Shown: positions 13,131 to 25,913, counted from the stretch's first letter. The stretch: 64,000 nucleotides of DNA from Calliopum simillimum (GCA_951812925.1 OX638370.1:23551964-23615963), one strand, 5' to 3'. Numbers and translations are program-made. The notes: a model not told the origin generated them from the letters alone.

Positions 13131-13810
13131 TTATTTCTTTCCACTTAATATTTTCTCCCAACATATCTAATTTCACACCTTAGGGCGGCTCCTAAGCAAA
13201 ATAACGATTTTATAAAATTAATTCTCTTTGTTTCCGTGGTGTACCTGGCAGGGTAGCGTGGATGACCAACCTTCATTACAATTTTACCTACAACATTTTC
13301 CCCGTGCAAACTTACCCCCTTTCTCTACCCCCATTGGAGCGCTCCAGTGCAAAAATGACAACTGTGAAACTAACCTGTAATATTTTTTTCCCCGAACATA
13401 CTTACTCTCTACCTTAGCCCCGTAGAGCGGCTCCCCTGCAAAAATTACTTATTTTATGAAATTGACACAGCGCACTTCCAGGGTACATCTATGCAGTAAA
13501 AATGTTAGTTTAATTTTAAAACCAAAAAGTATTTATATAGAACAATGCCAAAAAAAGTATTAATTTTAAACTATTTTGGAATAAATTGCATACTTTTTTT
13601 GGAATAAATTTCAAACATTTTGGACAAAAATCGGAATTTAATACCAAAAGAGTTTAAAATCAATACTAAAGGGAATCAAAAGAAAAAAAAGGAAACTACA
13701 ATTTTTAAGTGATATGGGGTTTAAATGTGAGGCCAACCTCCATTATTTTTACCTCCTAAACACTTTCCCTAAACATACTTACCTCCTATCACAACCCCGA
13801 AAAAGATTTA
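13131..13810 (+). repeat. Diverged direct repeats with GCGGCTCC/CCCCTGCAAAAAT core
   Basis: At least four loosely similar segments occur near 13150, 13290, 13380 and 13755. Each has an AC-rich opening (TTTTCCCCGAACATACTTAC in the clearest), a C-rich tract and, in the first three, an AGGGCGGCTCC / GAGCGGCTCC-like block followed by GCAAAA. They are separated by unrelated AT-rich DNA. Origin unknown; possibly internal satellites of an old element. Confidence 0.4.
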
Positions 13811-13989
13811 TCTCTAACGTTTCGGGTCCCCTTAGAAGGTAGAGATACCTTATTTCTCAATACCTATGCGCTAAATTTGGTGTTTGGCAGTTAACGCGCT
13901 TAATTTAATTTATTCTAGATAGCGCTTTTCACAGAAGGATGCAATGAATACCTTTAAGGAGCCTGCGCAAGCCATTTGTGCACTTTTTT
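13811..13989. other. Short unassigned spacer
   Basis: Nothing recognised between the C-rich repeats and the family D array. Confidence 0.35.
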
Positions 13990-14358
13990 TTTACTTGCAC
14001 ATTTTATGTACACTGAACTGAAGTATTTGTTCCGAAAGTTTCAATATCCAAAGCATCACTGCACAGTGATTTTTTATGACACTGAAGTTCACTGTCTTGT
14101 CTTATCATTTTCAAAGAAACTTGATTTTAAAAAATAATTCAGTGTACTGTAGCTTATAAACCCAAATACTTCAGGTCAGTTTAAAACGTGTGAGTTAAAA
14201 AACTTGAAGTAAAATTTATGACATGGTAACACTTGCACATTTTATGAACACTGAACTGAAGTATTTGATCCAAAAATTTCAAGATCCAAAACTTCACTAT
14301 ACAGTGATTTTTTATGACACTGAAGTTCCAAAAAAACTTGATTCTTAAAAAGAAACTA
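13990..14358 (+). repeat. Dispersed repeat family D, copy 3 left part, tandemly duplicated
   Basis: Two head-to-tail copies of the left module start with CTTGCACATTTTATG at 13994 and 14232, a 238-bp period. Each includes CACTGAACTGAAGTATTTG and GATTTTTTATGACACTGAAG. The second copy is cut after AAACTTGATTC, where the DINE-1-like copy B begins. The rest resumes at 15670. Confidence 0.75.
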
Positions 14359-15669
14359 GTAAGGGTGTAACTTTTGGTCTGGCCAAAAAATAAATACCCT
14401 ACACTGCAATATTTGGAAAATTTTGCTTATATGGGAGGTGCCACGCCCTCTTGTCCGAGTTCACCGAGTTTTTGCTCAAAGCTTGCATTATAGTTCTTAG
14501 TGTCTGAGGGAAATTTGGTTCAATTATCTCAAAAATTCAGTATAGCGTTTTGAAACTTCTGATTATTAGAAGGTGCCACGCCCCCTTGTCCGAGTTCACC
14601 CATTTTTAGTTCAGAGCGTACATTTATAGTTTTCAGTATTTGAGTGAAATTTAGTTGAATTATCTCAAAAAACGCTTTCAGTATAGCATTTTGAAGCTTT
14701 TGCTTATATGGGAGGTGTCACGCCCCTTGTTTGATTTCACTCAATTTTTGTTGAGAGCTTTCATTTATATTTTTGAGTATCTGAGTCAAATTTAGTTCGA
14801 TTATCTCAAAAAACGCTTTTAGTATAGCGCTTTGAAGCTTTTGCTTATATGGGAGGTGCCACGCCCTCTCGTCCGAATTTGCCCAGTTTTTTTTCAGAGC
14901 TTGCGCTTTTGATTCGTAGTATTTATGTGTATTTTGATTGCATTGTCGTAAAAACTACTCCTAAAGTTGCATTTTAAACATACGTTTTGTATGGGCGGTA
15001 GGCGTATCCGTTAACCAATTTTACTCATTTTCAATCCCCAGAGCTAACTTTGACGGCGGAGGTAGTGTAGCGAATTTCATTGAATTATCTTGGTTAGTTT
15101 TTCCAAAAAATGTATTTCCACACACAGCCGTTATCCAGCCAGCCAGCCAGCCACCCAGCCAGACAGACGGACATGGCTATATCGACTCAGGAGCACTAAA
15201 GAACGCTTTTAGTATAGCGTTTTGAAGCTTTTGGTTATATGGGAGGTGCCACGCCCTCTTGTCTGAATTCGCTCAGTTTTTTCTCAAAGCATGCGCTTAC
15301 AATTCGTAGTACAATATTTATGTGTATTGTGGTGGCATTGTCGTGAAAAATTCTGCTAAAATTGCATTTTGAATATAATTTTTGTATGGGCGGTAGGCGT
15401 GTCCGTTGACCGATTTTGCTCATTTTTAATCAACCGAGCTATCTTTAACGACGGAGGCAGTGTACCAAATTTCATTGAATTATTTTGCTCAGTTTTCCCA
15501 AAAAGCGTATTTCAACACACAGCCAGCCAGCCAGCCAGACGGACATGGCTATATCGACTCAGGAGGTGACGCTGATCAAGAATATATATACTTTTCTATA
15601 TCTGCCACGTCTCCTTCTCTGCGTTTCAAACAGAAGGACAAAGTGAATATACCCTGGGTGTAGGGTATA
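14359..15669 (+). mobile_element. DINE-1/mini-me-like Helitron, copy B (partial head-to-tail dimer)
   Basis: Left end AAGGGTGTAACTTTTGGTCT, then ~140-bp units with the GGGAGGTGCCACGCCC core at about 14433, 14570, 14710 and 14851. A first right end follows (CAGC tract, RGAC motif and GGACATGGCTATATCGACTC at about 15170-15190), truncated just after GACTCAGGAG. A fifth unit (about 15241) comes next, then a second, complete right end with the hairpin TATACCCT/AGGGTATA at 15648-15669. Two right ends in the same direction mean a partial tandem duplication. The element interrupts family D copy 3, so it is younger than that repeat. No coding sequence. Confidence 0.6.
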
Positions 15670-16060
15670 AAAATAGAAGGGTGCTGTATTTTATAAAAAA
15701 AATTCTTTAGGTCAGTTTAAAACGTACGAGTAAAAAAATTATACTAAAATTTATGATATGGTAACACTTGTGAGTTGCAACTAATTGGTAACCCAGGAAT
15801 TTAGTAGTTTTCACACATTTAAGCAAAAAAGAGGAGAGAATAAGAGAGCATTTTGTAATGTACACTACAACTACAGTATATGCACTGAATTGAAGTGAAG
15901 CAAATCAAATAAGATAGGTCAGTGCAGTGCTTGTTTTTAATTCCTTCATATTGAAGCATTGCCAACACGCGTCACTGAACTGAAGTGTTTGATAAATATA
16001 AAGCGAGTACAACTTATCTTGAAACGAAATGTCTCGAAACTACAATTATATCTATTTACT
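15670..16060 (+). repeat. Dispersed repeat family D, copy 3 right part
   Basis: Resumes family D after the Helitron-like insertion with TTAGGTCAGTTTAAAACG, then ATGATATGGTAACACTTG, CTACAGTATATGCACTGAA, AGATAGGTCAGTGCAGTG and CACTGAACTGAAGTGTTTG. Order and orientation agree with the uninterrupted copy at 5742-6240. Confidence 0.75.
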
Positions 16061-17788
16061 TAGATTGTTTAGCTTCACTACGCATTTAATATCTATACCA
16101 GTGATCGGCACCGAATAGCTCAATTGAGCTCTCTATTTTCTATCTATCTTTGTCTTTCATTTTCTATCTCCTCTCTATCTTTTCCCACACATGAACTCTC
16201 TCTCTCTTAATTTTGCCGACCACTGTTCTATACAGAATTGCCTCAGGAACCTAAGAGATTCGTGTCAATTCGCACTTAATCATCCTTGCTTCATCCTTGT
16301 CTCTTCTGGCGAAAGCACTTCCTTGTTCAACCTCTGTACTTTGCACACTTTTTGCCCTTGTTCCAACTGGGTAGTTTCAGTTCAGTTTATTTGCTTCTTA
16401 TTTTACTGGACAGCAGGCGACCAATGTTTAGGGATACAATTTCCACAGCAGGACATTGGTTTTTTTTGGCAGACTCCCCCGCAGCCAGGCGAGGTATACG
16501 TTATTGCTGCTTTTGCTATTGTTGTTTTGATTTTTTCTGCTTCTTCTCTGTTGAAGTTGACGTTTTTAGTTCCAGGTTGCACACCAGGTTAACTATTAAT
16601 TTTCTCAAGCTCAAAGATTAACGAGTGGATGATTGCGCAAAATTGTCTACCCACAGACTAATACCTACGATGTTGAAGGAAAAATTAAGTTTGTCACCAG
16701 ACTTTAGATTTGGTATTTAATTTTCTCACCCTCTCAAATTTGGGTAATTAATTGTATTTCTTTGCAGCTGTTTAGCTGTGATGTGCAACATAAATATGAG
16801 GCAAGTTTGGATGAGTGGTTAAGGGGGCTTAATAAACTTTAATTGTATTTAAAGTTTGTAACACTACATCAACTAAGGATTGATTTGAATAACGACTTTG
16901 CTCATTGACTCGAATGTTCTTAAATGATTTAGCAAAACCATACTGACTTGCACACATCACACATTTCCGTTAACCGGAAATACCAAAATATCAACATGTC
17001 GCCGTTTTCTTTTATCGCTTATCCGGGAACTTACTCTCTACCTCGTCAGACTGTCGTTTGGCATCTTTAATGTATTTTTAGACGAGTATCTCTTACTTAC
17101 TTTATCTTTTTACCGTCTATACTTCAGCAGTTGGAATCCGCATCACTTGTGGTCTCATTCCCAATCCATTGTTCCATTCATTCAAATAAGATTCATTACA
17201 ATTCAATCGCTAAAACTGCATAAAGAACTTGTTTAAACTTTGTCCAAAACTTTTGCTATGAACTGCCGCATTACAACTCATTCCTGTATATGCGATTTGC
17301 TGCAACCTACCTTAGCATCATCATGATGGCATGGCATCCATGATTTCTGCTGTATCCTTAAATTAAACAAAAAAGACCCCATTGAAATAAAAAAAATTCT
17401 CAGAAACCAAAGAACAAAAAAACAACTGCCACAACTCAATGAATTACCACAGAAGCCAAAGATCTTTGACTGACAGTTGTTCTCTGCACTCTCAGCGTTG
17501 CTCTGCTCAAACTCTCTTTAGTTAACTATGCAAACAGTAGGCACTTGTATAATGTGGACTTGAGTGGTTTGTCCTTAGTTCAAAGATGTAGGCATTTCAG
17601 AATATGCAAGTCGATAAACTATTTCAGCTATTCATACTTATAACGGCATGTCCACATAAAGCACTTTTTTAGAAACTGCACTGTATGGTCGAAAGATCTT
17701 TTCTGTCAAAATTTAGCTTAAGGGATATCTAGTCCTCCAAGAAAACTGTAAGTCGCTACATTTAATTTTCATTCTGGTTTATAAAAAG
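16061..17788. other. Unassigned DNA
   Basis: A CT-rich tract (about 16135-16205) opens the region. Frames of 110-130 codons at 16191-16621 overlap in two phases, have no domain and show no homology I recognise, so they are not called. No repeat or RNA gene seen. Confidence 0.4.
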
Positions 17789-18150
17789 GTGTCCCATAAC
17801 TCACGCAATATTTGAATTTAACACCATCTGTACGATAAATTGTTGCCAACCAAGTAAAGAAAATAGTTTGATAGCTAGCAGCTTAGGGTTAATAAAAAAG
17901 AATTAAAAGAGGAGATTAAATCTGAATCAACGAAATTCACCCACGATTATGCAAAATGGTCCTGGAAAATTTCGACAAAAGAGTGCGTTAAAAAGTTGTC
18001 CCATAACTCACGCATGATTTGTGCGGTAAAGTGTTGCCAACCAAAAAAAGAACACTATTTGACAGCTAACTGCTTAAAATCAGCTGCTCCAATGAAATTC
18101 CACTACATTAATGCAAAATAATCATGGAAAATTTCGACAAAAGAGTATGT
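17789..18150 (+). repeat. Two tandem copies of a TGTCCCATAACTCACGCA repeat
   Basis: Units start at 17789 (GTGTCCCATAACTCACGC) and 17996 (TTGTCCCATAACTCACGC), about 207 bp apart. Each contains TTGCCAACCAA and ends with GGAAAATTTCGACAAAAGAG. The opening motif is the same as the terminal inverted repeat of the small MITE at 37350-37498, so these are probably longer relatives that have lost one end or are arranged as a tandem. No protein. Confidence 0.6.
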
Positions 18151-18171
18151 GACAGCTATTATTAATATTTA

Positions 18172-18724
18172 AAGGCTCTGGATTGCACTGTGACCTTAAA
18201 CGTCTTTTGTACAGCCTCTTTCTCTATCAGAACAGTTCCAGACTGTCTATAAATCTTGTCCCTGCCGTGGGATTAATTTTACCTATGTCATTTGGATCTA
18301 AAATCTCGGCACCTAGATATTTAACTCTGCGTCTCTCCGCTGTTTCCCAGTCCTCTAAGCAGAGTTTACAGGAATCATCGTCTTCTAAACCCATCTTTTT
18401 CACTGTACGTTTTTATATCTTTTCTACTGAGATTTAAAACAGCTTCTACCTTTATAAATTTTGGGTTGATTAACCTTTTCGCTTGTCGTATGCCTTCTTG
18501 GTCGGAGCGGCTTTTCTCTTCCCCTTCGCAAACTAAGTTGTTTTTAAAGCTGTTGTCCACTCCGCAGAAGGGTTCTGGGCCTATGATAGTATTAATTGCG
18601 CCCCTCTTGGCCAAGCTATCTGCTCTTGCATTGCCTTCATGCCGCTCGTGCCCTGGTATCCAGGCTAGAGTGACATCATTCTTCCTAGATGGGGCTTGAA
18701 GAAGTTTAAAACACTCTCAGACAA
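18172..18724 (-). pseudogene. LINE ORF2 C-terminus: RNase H end and 3' UTR, copy 1
   Basis: Read on the minus strand, the fragment gives a 'WIPGHERHEGNARADSLAKRG' type motif, the C-terminal block of LINE-encoded RNase H. It continues with PEPFCGVDNSFKNNL and the post-RNase H tail (AEILDPNDIGKINP-like), then a 3' UTR ending near CCAGAGCCTTTAAA. The catalytic N-terminal part of RNase H and everything upstream are absent, as in a 5'-truncated insertion. The tail is interrupted by frame changes. The fragment is closely related to the plus-strand copy at 20945-22243. Jockey/I-type affiliation is inference. Confidence 0.8.
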
Positions 18725-20944
18725 GTTTAGATGGCTGGGTGAAATGAGGGATTTTTTTGTCGCCTTTAAGTCTCTTAAGACAACTTTTTATCACAGGAGC
18801 TTCCAAACAAGAGCAGTATCAAATTAACTATTAGCATTGCAGAGATTTAGCCACTGACAGTAGCAAGTCACTTCCCAAAAGGATAATTATAGCTCAATCA
18901 GATAAGAAAATTGCCAATACGCACAAACTTAATCGGACTCTTCAAATTACTTAACTCAACCAACACATAATTCCTGCGGTCTACTTGTAGTCGGATTCCA
19001 ATCTGGCCATTGGTTCTAAAGTCATAACTCCTGACTAAAACTTTTTTCCTTCTGCTGAATTTGGAATTGTTACTCTAGTTATGACCTTTATCTTGCAGCA
19101 GGTATTTGGCAATGCTAACGTCGTTGACTGCTTTTAGCTTACAGATCGGTAACTTCAAAGTCACTAGATGTGTTTGCAGGGTAATACCTTAAACAACGTT
19201 CCCACCGGATATTTATGAGGGTATGTACAGAGATTAAGCTTTGAATCTCGTTATAAATCACGTGATTAATCATACAAAAATAAATCTACTACTGACTAGA
19301 TTTACTTTAAATCTTCTTATAAATCTCAACAGAGCTATCAATTTTCGCTATTTGAAATCAAGTGGTATTCCTTAACTGTGACAATTATGTATTAGATTTA
19401 TTTTAAGAGATAGCACTAATTTACTTTAGCCATACTGTTCAAAAAACAAAAAAACGCTTCAACTATTTATTCCAGATTCCAGATCCAAGTTCATATTCGA
19501 TTCATAAGGGAGATAGATGGCTGCATTGGTTTAAGTAAGGATTCCTAAAGGGTTGATAAATAGCAATCACTTTACATTTTACAGTTCTTTGCTCTTTTCT
19601 GCTACTTTTCTTAATCCTTTTCTCAATATTCTGTTGTTTTCATCATTTAGTGCTTAAAGCGTGTGTTACCTGTACTTGTTACTCGTTAACTATCCAATAG
19701 AGCAGCGTTCATCTTCTTCTGTTACTGCTGCTGCTGCTTATACGAGGACTACTACTTCTTCTGTTACTTCTTCTTCTGTAACGTATTTGCATTAAGTGCC
19801 ACTTAACATGAAATTTCAATATTTTATGCAAAATAAAAGGGATAAAAGTTATTCTCTGGTTCGTATTATTTACGGTCAGCCGAATGCTGAAGAGCAACAA
19901 AATTCGGGATCAGCAGGGAAGCAGCTTTCGCTATCAACTGAAGGTTGGAAGTTTAAATAATAAACTCTTCTCCTCGACATTGACTGTCAGTCAGCCAGTC
20001 AGTCAGTCAGCAACCAAGCATTGGGTATCATTTCCACACTTTGTGTTTCGGTTGTTGTTGTTGATGATGAACTTGCATGCTGGAGTATGCTGGGTTGCGG
20101 GTGTTTAAAGTTGGGAAAAGTTTTCCACACTTATTTTCTAGTATTTTGCGAAGTACTCACGTATAATGTTGGCATTTTGATTAGATGAAAATAGTTGAAA
20201 CTGAAATGAACGCAATGACGTCGAAGGAAGTATAAAGTAAGTAGGTATATAGATAGCATGGTAGGCTTTGTAAAGAAATTTTACTTAACGTGTAATTTAA
20301 AGTTTTTTTCAATAAATTTTCCTTTAGAGCTAGTAAAAAATTCATTGCTTTAAACTTAAATAAAACCCCACTTTTAAGCTCTTTGATCGCTCTAAGAGTT
20401 ACAGTAGACTTAGATTTCATTTGTAATACAACCAGATGCCAATAGCAAACGAAAACAACTGGGGATGAATAAAACACATTCTCGAAAAACCACAGCCTTC
20501 ATTGGAATAAAGAAGACAGTATGGAACTTGGCAAAACAAAAAAAGAATAGAAAATCAAAAAATTAGGAAGTCAAGTAGAAAAACCAAAGTCATCGTAAAT
20601 AATTTAGGCGATTTCTATTGGGTGTGAACAGGAAAACAGATATTCTGTGGATTCTTTAGTGCCCCAATTGCGGATCTTGTGAAAGGCAACATATGAAGTT
20701 CTAGACGAATATAGAGTGGAAGATGCATTGATTCTATTGTACGGATTGTGAGCAAATAGGAAAAGTAACAGGATAGAACAGACTGTATCTTTGCTAAAGA
20801 CAAGTGATGACCGATTGCAAGCTATGAGAAGAATACCGCCGAGTAAAATCTAAACGCCGTTTGATGCCAAAGGGTCAATATTGAGAGTAGGCAATGAACT
20901 TAGCATAACCTTAACCAGTTTTACCACAAAATGGATTTAATATA
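18725..20944. other. Unassigned DNA with family G copy and microsatellites
   Basis: 19246-19350 is the second copy of the family G repeat seen near 138-260. CTT/CTG tracts lie at 19708-19790, and CAGT repeats at about 19985-20015. No gene or further element recognised. Confidence 0.45.
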
Positions 20945-22243
20945 TATGAAGATTAATAAATATTAATAAATATGTCAAAGGCTATATGGTAAAACATGGG
21001 GACTACTGCCAAAAATTATGACATGGTCTTATAAAACTATCAACGTACCAACGATCACTTGCGCTGCATTAGCATGGTGGCCAAAGGTAGACCAAGTAAA
21101 GGTTCAGAATTAACTAAACAGGATTTTCAGAAAAGCCTGCTTGGGTGTTACTGGGGCACTAAGGACGTGCCCAACAGTAGCTCGGGACTCACTCCTCTTC
21201 ACTTTATGGTTAAGAAGGAAGCAGCCTGTGCGGCTACCAGACTACCTCATTTACAATAACTTAAAGAAGACAATCTTACAGGACATGTCAAAATCCTGGA
21301 TGTATTCTGGGATACACCATGTCCTTTGGTCTCCGATAAGTTAGGTAAAAAGTTTGTTTTCTCGCAGAATGGAGGAGGAAGGACGTAAATGTAAAACAGG
21401 GCTCACAGCTATGGTACACTGATGGGTCCAAAATGGAAGATGCCAGGGCAGGAGCTGGAGCTGGAGTTGTGGGCCCAAGATTCCAAAAAGCAGTTGCAAC
21501 GAGGAAAACAGCTTTTATTTTTCAGGCGGAGGTCCGCGTTTTAGACTTGTGCGCCAGAAAATGTCTGAGAAAGGGCACTTCCGGCACCGACATTTACATT
21601 TATTCGGATAGCCAAGCAATGGCTTTTTCAATGCACTCAAAGCTTGTCTGGGAGTGTTTTGAGGAGAAATGAAGTTACTCTTGTTTGGATACCAGGGCAC
21701 TGGGGCATGAAAGCAACGAAAGGGCAGACTGCTTGGCCAAGAGGGGCACAATCAATACTTTCATAGGCCCAGAACCCATCTGCGGAGTAAGCAACAGTTT
21801 CAAAAATAACTTAATACGAGAATGGGAAAAGAAAAGCCTCTCCGATCACTGGGAGCCCAAGAAGGTATGAGACAGGCGAAGAGGCTGGTCGATCCAAGAC
21901 CTATTAAGGTAGAAGCTGTTTTAAATCTCAGTAGAAAAGATATAAAAATGTACAGTGAAATAATGACAAGTCACTGTACCTAAAAAAGATGGGTTTGGTA
22001 GACAATGATTCCTGTAGACTCTGTTAAGAGAACTCGGAAACAGCGGAGTATGTACTATGTACTTGCCCTGCGTTGAGACGCAGAGTAAAATACTTAGTTG
22101 CCGAGATTTTAAATCCAAATGACATAGGTAAAATTAATCCCAAGGCAGTGACAAGATTTATAGATGTTCTAGAAATGTTCTGATAGGGAAAGAGGTTGCA
22201 CAAAAGATCTTTCAGGTCGCAGTGCAATCCAGAGCCTTTGAAA
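20945..22243 (+). pseudogene. LINE ORF2 C-terminal half (RT end plus RNase H), copy 2
   Basis: Starts within the RT thumb region: 'GKTWGLLPKIM' and 'AALAWWPKV' (about 20985-21085), then 'RKACLGVTGALRTCPT' near 21130. RNase H follows from about 21415, with 'YTDGSKM' (first Asp), 'FQAEV' (Glu) and 'YSDSQA' (second Asp) in one frame. The 'NERADCLAKRGT' block (about 21715) is in another frame, followed by the Cys-rich tail and a 3' UTR ending at CCAGAGCCTTTGAAA. Several shifts and stops break it. Same family as 18172-18724 but in the opposite direction, with less 5' truncation. It would have supplied reverse transcription and RNA removal at target-primed insertion. Confidence 0.85.
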
Positions 22244-22411
22244 CGAAATCGGTTCAGTCCCTGTTTCTATACCTAAATCTCAACCGATTTGCTTAATTTT
22301 TTTTTTTGGAAAGGTTGTGAGGAGGAGCAGTGTATTGGACGATAATTTTGTTAAAGTGGGCTGTGCCACGCCCCAAAATGAAAAAAACGCTCTCACAGCT
22401 AAACCGCTGTA
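22244..22411. other. Short spacer with a GTGCCACGCCCC motif
   Basis: GGGCTGTGCCACGCCCC (about 22356) resembles the GC-rich core of the DINE-1-like units. A second trace, GGGCGGTGCCACGCGC, lies past the next element at about 23371. Together they suggest that element inserted into an older Helitron-like or satellite copy. Confidence 0.35.
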
Positions 22412-23293
22412 GGGGAGATGTGTGTACCTTGGTCCGAGTGTACCTCGGTCCAAGTGCCAGTTGCCACTCAACAGTTGCACGTGTACGATAATGATCTTCT
22501 ATGGAATTTTCCACTCATATCGGTGACTCATATTAGTAGACTTCAGATCGTCAAGGTGTATGCGTGTATAAAAAGTGACGGAAAAAGTGTTTTTGGTGTG
22601 TAAAAATTAGTTTTTGGAGTAAACTAAGAAACGTTTTGTGTGAAACTTACTTGAAATATTTCAGTTTTACAACATCAGGAAGGAAGTTTAGTTATTGTTT
22701 TAAGCTTTTAGTGTGTTTTAGATGTATTTTCATTAACATATGTTATGGGTGTTGACAGTTTTTAAAACATGCTGTCTGTGTGTGCCTTGGACCTATGCTT
22801 ATTGACCAGCGAGCCTTTTTCGACGGGCAACCAGGAAGCCATAACTGCCTCTCAATATAATATTAATATTATTATTTACGTGATTAATGTATTTATTTGC
22901 AACCATTTTTGTTAAATTAATTGTTTTTTACTAAATGCACTTTTTTGTGTTATAATTTTTGTATATTATTTTTTTTTTTTTTATTGAAAAAAATTTTACT
23001 TTTGATTAAATAATAAATGGTTCTTTCATAATTTATTACCTAAATACAATGTATTCTCTTTTATTTTTAATAGTCCAAGGTACACTTCCATGGTGTACCT
23101 TGGACCGTTTGAGATTGCAACGGAAAAAGTAATATTTCTACTCAATGGTAAGACATAGAAATATTATTGTCACGTCATTTGATGCTGCAAACATTGTAGA
23201 AATATAACTTAATCAAAAAACTAAAGAAACTTTTTTGGAAAATCCAGCACATTGGATAAACTGAAAAGCGGACCAAGGTACACACATCTCCCC
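22412..23293. mobile_element. TIR element family A, complete copy (882 bp)
   Basis: Perfect 25-bp terminal inverted repeats, opening GGGGAGATGTGTGTACCTTG and closing with its complement, are flanked on both sides by TA (22410-22411 and 23294-23295). Internal copies of the GTACCTTGG motif occur at about 22435 and 23090. TA duplication and short perfect TIRs fit the IS630-Tc1-mariner group, but no transposase frame exists, so it is non-autonomous and the superfamily is inferred. The right 160 bp match the truncated copy at 2418-2580. Confidence 0.8.
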
Positions 23294-23295
23294 TA

Positions 23296-25866
23296 TCGAT
23301 TTTAACAAAATTTGGTATGGAGATAGGGTTAGTACTAAGGAACAATAATATGACCATTATGTTTTTCAGTGGGCGGTGCCACGCGCTCACGGCATTGATT
23401 TTTGCGAATTTTGTTATGGGGATAGAATGAGCAGGACGGAAAGATATCAAAAATTGTTTGTTCTATTTACTACCTATTTACTATAAATGACCAAGACCGA
23501 ATAGCATTGTTGGTATTGATGATCATCGTGACCAAGACTAAAACTATAGCAGTCTTGGAATTGAAGTAATGGAGTTGCGCTGGATAGAAACGTTTGAAGA
23601 GGAAAGCTGCAATAGGCCGTAATTGTGTTATAGGGTTGCTATGGTCGACTTAACAAGAAGGTCACTTAATTTTTATTTTGTAGGTATTCTCCAAAGATTT
23701 TTCTGCCAAGATAATGTTTTAACTGTGCCGTGAAATAAACTCTGTAACATTTCCTTTTATTCAAATCTTATTCAATGCCAAAGAAGTATTGTCAAAAGTT
23801 TTCCACACAAAGTTGGCAAAGTTTTCTTGCCGAAACTGAAACCGTATCCAATCATAAAAAGCTTTACTAATTAGTCAACACAATACGCTTCCATTTGGTT
23901 TAACTCAATCATAATTTTCAATTTAAATATTTACACTGCAAAAAAACTTTATTGCCAAACTCATGCTACCGCAGAGTAAGAGCTGTGGTACTAAATCTTT
24001 GTGTTTTTTTTCGTATGGTTTGCTCTCTACATACAGCGCTCTTCCCACCTACCTTGTTTGGCACACATATATATCCGTATAAAGTCATTTAAAATCCAGT
24101 TAATTTAACCAACTATAAAATTCTTTTCATTGCGCTTCACAACCAAAAATATGAAAATTTCTGAAATTGTGCAAATTTACAAAATCAACAGAAATTTCTT
24201 CCACCTGATTAAAATATCATCAGAGAGAGTCAAAGGAAAGGGAAGTTAGCGTGCCGCCTCAGGGACTGGAACCAACTGGGGAGTGGAGTGGGGCATACAC
24301 TTGAAGAATGATGTGAAAGTGAAACTTTCAGCTTTAGTGCTGAAATGCAGAAATGCGCTCACGAAATTTGCATTCGTTGGCATTCACACGCGCACGTTGT
24401 GGTTGATGATTTTTTGTGCTCTGCCTTCTGGCGCGGTTGGGGCTGCTGTGTTTGGACTGAATTGGTTAGGCAAGCACGTCGCGGCGAAGCGGGGTGGGGT
24501 GTGGTACATGAGCGGTTGAGCTGTGTTTGCCAACACATGGAGTTGTTCATGCTGCTACACAATATTTCCAACGTTTAACCATTGGCATTGTGTACCCCGA
24601 ATGTTGTATGGTCTCGTCATTTGTGACGGCGGATATCGTCATTGTGGATAGGTAGGGAGAAAGGCAGTGTAGTGAATTCATTTCAAACTCTACCGCAGCT
24701 ACCAATTTTAATCTATTTTGGTTTAAATTTTTTTGCATGTCCTGTTTCTATACGAGTGGTGGAGTATGTTGTGCTCTTAATAAATTGGCAAATGCAGCAA
24801 ACCCAGTTGTGATTTGGTTGAAGGTGGTCAAAAAGTGTTGAAACTTACTAGGGAAACAAGTTTATAATAATTCTGCAACATATAGAGCAATTAGTAAAAT
24901 CGTATATTTAAAATGCTTATATTCTAGCTTACTTGGTAAGGTATTTCGTAAGCACATGCACCTTAGCAGCAACTTAAGCAATGTGAAAACCCCCATTAAT
25001 ATTTATACAGTCAGCTTTCATTATTTCTATCACGCTTACTGTTATTCTCTCTGGGTGACTACTTATGATGAGTTGTGATGCATCAGTTTTTTTGTGTGTT
25101 GCCTCATTAACATTATTTGATTTAACCCACAACAACAATTGAATTTATATGCCGGCGGATATTTTTACATAAGGATTTGCTTAAAATTTTGAAATTTTCT
25201 ACAATTCGTTTGAGAATATCCGTTTATTTGCTGTAAGCATTTCTTTGTGTGTTTAAAGTGTTGCATGCTTTAAGGCGCTTACCGCATACTTTGTGTTGCA
25301 TTTAGTGGATTTTGCGTGTTTTAACATTAAACCTACAAGATTTAAAGATGAAATTTTCAGGTAAAATGGTCTCAAGAATGTTCTACGGTAATATTCTGCT
25401 TCTTATAGTCTTGACGAAAATTCCATTGTAATCCGAACAGAAGTTACAGATACAATTAATTTCATAAAAGTGTTTGGTGCATTGCTCAGGAAATTCAACT
25501 GTTAACATAAGTACTATTGAGGCTCATAGGTCCAAAATTATTTTTAATAATATTCGTATCATACAAAAGTGGTGGATTACACTAGTTTGCAGTCAAAATC
25601 CCCATTGACTGCCACTATTCATTTTATATGTAAAGTCGGCTGCTGATTCCGAAAATCACAGTATTTTTTTTTCTTTCTTTTTTTCGAAAAATTAAAAAAA
25701 AAAATATCAAAGTCAACTGCAAATTTATACAAGAAAAAAATTTTTAAAAAATGAGTTAGTTTTTTTATATCATAGTCTATATATTTGCGAAAAAATAAGA
25801 TACTATCTAGGAAAATCGATTATAAAATGGAAAAGTTATATAAAATTGAATTAAAAATGGCCGAAT
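23296..25866. other. Unassigned DNA, one family H fragment
   Basis: Around 23485-23560, GACCAAGACTAAAACTATAG and GCAGTCTTGG resemble the (AAGACC)-rich family H elements at 39358-39761 and 59934-60381. The patch at 24240-24600 is richer in G+C, but its overlapping frames lack any domain. The rest is AT-rich with no recognised feature. Confidence 0.4.
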
Positions 25867-25913
25867 TGATTTTCTGACTTGTTTTAGAAAAAAGGATTTA
25901 TTGGGTCACCCTA

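Noticed and set aside
16191..16621. Two overlapping frames of 133 and 111 codons
   Set aside because: Different phases, no motif, random-looking composition.
24283..24578. Overlapping frames in a more G+C-rich patch
   Set aside because: Three overlapping phases on both strands, no domain, no splice pattern that would unite them.
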